A stretch of DNA of 64,000 nucleotides from Isoperla grammatica. Taxonomy: Eukaryota > Arthropoda > Insecta > Plecoptera > Perlodidae. Of the stretch, positions 61,901 through 64,000 are shown one piece after another (the stretch's first letter is position 1; each line of letters starts with the position of its first letter). A program made the position numbers and the translations under genes. The notes beneath the pieces were generated by a model. That model worked only from the letters and a program-made list of their open reading frames with translations. It was not told where the DNA came from and did no database searches. The DNA is taken from assembly GCA_945910005.1 (NCBI GenBank), contig OX246747.1, positions 281,501-345,500 of the forward strand. The letters run 5' to 3'.

Positions 61901-63908
61901 ACTTGTGTGAGATGACGGCGAGTGTTGTCTAGTGAGAATAATGGCCTAGTGAGACACTGGACAAGACTTGTGTGAGATGACGGCGAGTGTTGTCTAGTGA
62001 GAATAATGGCCTAGTGAGACACTGGACAAGACTTGTGTGAGATGACGGCGAGTGTTGTCTAGTGAGAATAATGGCCTAGTGAGTCACTGGACAAGACTTG
62101 TGTGAGATGACGACGAGTGTTGTCTAGTGAGAATAATGGCCTAGTGAGTCACTGGACAAGACTTGTGTGAGATGACGGCGAGTGTTGTCTAGTGAGAATA
62201 ATGGCCTAGTGAGTCACTGGACAAGACTTGTGTGAGATGACGGCGAGTGTTGTCTAGTGAGAATAATGGCCTAGTGAGACACTGGACAAGACTTGTGTGA
62301 GATGACGGCGAGTGTTGTCTAGTGAGAATAATGGCCTAGTGAGTCACTGGACAAGACTTGTGTGAGATGACGGCGAGTGTTGTCTAGTGAGAATAATGGC
62401 CTAGTGAGACACTGGACAAGACTTGTGTGAGATGACGGCGAGTGTTGTCTAGTGAGAATAATGGCCTAGTGAGACACTGGACAAGACTTGTGTGAGATGA
62501 CGGCGAGTGTTGTCTAGTGAGAATAATGGCCTAGTGAGACACTGGACAAGACTTGTGTGAGATGACGGCGAGTGTTGTCTAGTGAGAATAATGGCCTAGT
62601 GAGACACTGGACAAGACTTGTGTGAGATGACGGCGAGTGTTGTCTAGTGAGAATAATGGCCTAGTGAGTCACTGGACAAGACTTGTGTGAGATGACGGCG
62701 AGTGTTGTCTAGTGAGAATAATGGCCTAGTGAGTCACTGGACAAGACTTGTGTGAGATGACGGCGAGTGTTGTCTAGTGAGAATAATGGCCTAGTGAGTC
62801 ACTGGACAAGACTTGTGTGAGATGACGGCGAGTGTTGTCTAGTGAGAATAATGGCCTAGTGAGACACTGGACAAGACTTGTGTGAGATGACGGCGAGTGT
62901 TGTCTAGTGAGAATAATGGCCTAGTGAGTCACTGGACAAGACTTGTGTGAGATGACGGCGAGTGTTGTCTAGTGAGAATAATGGCCTAGTGAGTCACTGG
63001 ACAAGACTTGTGTGAGATGACGGCGAGTGTTGTCTAGTGAGAATAATGGCCTAGTGAGACACTGGACAAGACTTGTGTGAGATGACGGCGAGTGTTGTCT
63101 AGTGAGAATAATGGCCTAGTGAGACACTGGACAAGACTTGTGTGAGATGACGGCGAGTGTTGTCTAGTGAGAATAATGGCCTAGTGAGTCACTGGACAAG
63201 ACTTGTGTGAGATGACGGCGAGTGTTGTCTAGTGAGAATAATGGCCTAGTGAGACACTGGACAAGACTTGTGTGAGATGACGGCGAGTGTTGTCTAGTGA
63301 GAATAATGGCCTAGTGAGACACTGGACAAGACTTGTGTGAGATGACGGCGAGTGTTGTCTAGTGAGAATAATGGCCTAGTGAGTCACTGGACAAGACTTG
63401 TGTGAGATGACGGCGAGTGTTGTCTAGTGAGAATAATGGCCTAGTGAGACACTGGACAAGACTTGTGTGAGATGACGGCGAGTGTTGTCTAGTGAGAATA
63501 ATGGCCTAGTGAGACACTGGACAAGACTTGTGTGAGATGACGGCGAGTGTTGTCTAGTGAGAATAATGGCCTAGTGAGACACTGGACAAGACTTGTGTGA
63601 GATGACGGCGAGTGTTACCTAGTGAGTCACCTGACAAGACTTGTGTGAGATGACGGCGAGTGTTGTCTAGTGAGAATAATGGCCTAGTGAGTCACTGGAC
63701 AAGACTTGTGTGAGATGACGGCGAGTGTTGTCTAGTGAGAATAATGGCCTAGTGAGTCACTGGACAAGACTTGTGTGAGATGACGGCGAGTGTTGTCTAG
63801 TGAGAATAATGGCCTAGTGAGTCACTGGACAAGACTTGTGTGAGATGACGGCGAGTGTTGTTTAGTGAGAATAATGGCCTAGTGAGACACTGGACAAGAC
63901 TTGTGTTT
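52945..63908. repeat. 65-bp satellite array (second), about 168 copies
   Basis: The unit begins GATGACGGCGAGTGTTGTCT; the pattern returns exactly every 780 bp (12 units). It is unrelated in sequence to the 65-bp array at 45419-47067. Copies are almost identical except for one common two-state site, GTGAGTCAC versus GTGAGACAC. The T form contains TGAGTCA, the AP-1 consensus, and is palindromic; the A form is neither. Each unit has an internal direct repeat CTAGTGAG, and the short unit at 63601-63648 (17 bp missing) fits deletion between these two copies. Confidence 0.98.
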
Positions 63909-64000
63909 CTTTGTGAAGCGAGATAATGAGAAGTGGTTGCGATACGGAAGAACGGAAGAAGGGAAGTTGATGTGGACGGGTTTGTTCGTCGAATCGGAAG
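63909..64000. other. Right edge, unique sequence
   Basis: Purine-rich sequence after the last, truncated 65-bp unit. Too short to assign. Confidence 0.4.

Noticed and set aside
1..64000. Hammerhead ribozyme in a satellite unit
   Set aside because: I looked for the CTGATGA and GAAA core arrangement in the repeat units and did not find it.

Overview
The window reads as non-coding eukaryotic (animal) nuclear DNA. It has no bacterial-style operons, and its transposon ends are of animal hAT, PIF/Harbinger and non-LTR type. An invertebrate, perhaps an arthropod, is my best guess, but nothing here fixes the taxon. Roughly 70% of the 64 kb is tandem repeat: about a dozen large arrays with unrelated units and periods, packed side by side and separated by AT-rich spacers that hold transposon debris. 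No intact host gene was recognised.

Layout. 1-1932: 62-bp array, cut by the window edge. 3549-3985: 20/10-bp array. 6155-12153: 82-bp array, split by a hAT-like element at 6964-8048. 12271-13526: 5'-truncated non-LTR retrotransposon on the minus strand, keeping a 381-residue reverse transcriptase fragment. 14302-24293: about 107 copies of a 93-bp unit that is open in one frame almost throughout. 24395-24803: small hAT-like MITE. 25464-26247 and 26585-28244: two unrelated arrays, both with 77-bp period. 29573-31248: CAGCCT hexanucleotide array. 31812-33143: 35-bp array. 33471-34332: mosaic of duplicated pieces, a hAT-type terminus with poly-G and a foldback inverted repeat. 35277-35697: fourteen nearly perfect 30-bp copies. 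35924-36319: Harbinger-type MITE with TTA target duplication. 36459-36732: frameshifted Myb/SANT-like domain, minus strand. 37641-43411: 91-bp array with higher-order structure. 44081-44332: MITE with long terminal inverted repeats. 45419-47067: 65-bp array. 47508-48113: inverted piece of that unit running into an 8-bp array. 48291-48588: 149-bp duplication. 48662-50934: 28-bp array. 51673-52419: hAT-like element with a perfect 8-bp target duplication. 52945-63908: about 168 copies of a second, unrelated 65-bp unit.

The long open frames in the window are by-products of repeat periodicity, not genes. The only protein-like sequences I can support are the reverse transcriptase fragment and the broken Myb/SANT-like domain. 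The window looks like a heterochromatic, subtelomeric or pericentromeric minisatellite-rich tract. The points most worth a second look are the clustering of so many unrelated arrays, the structured 93-bp unit, transcription-factor-like motifs repeated dozens of times, higher-order duplications, and the apparent birth of the 8-bp array from an inverted minisatellite unit.
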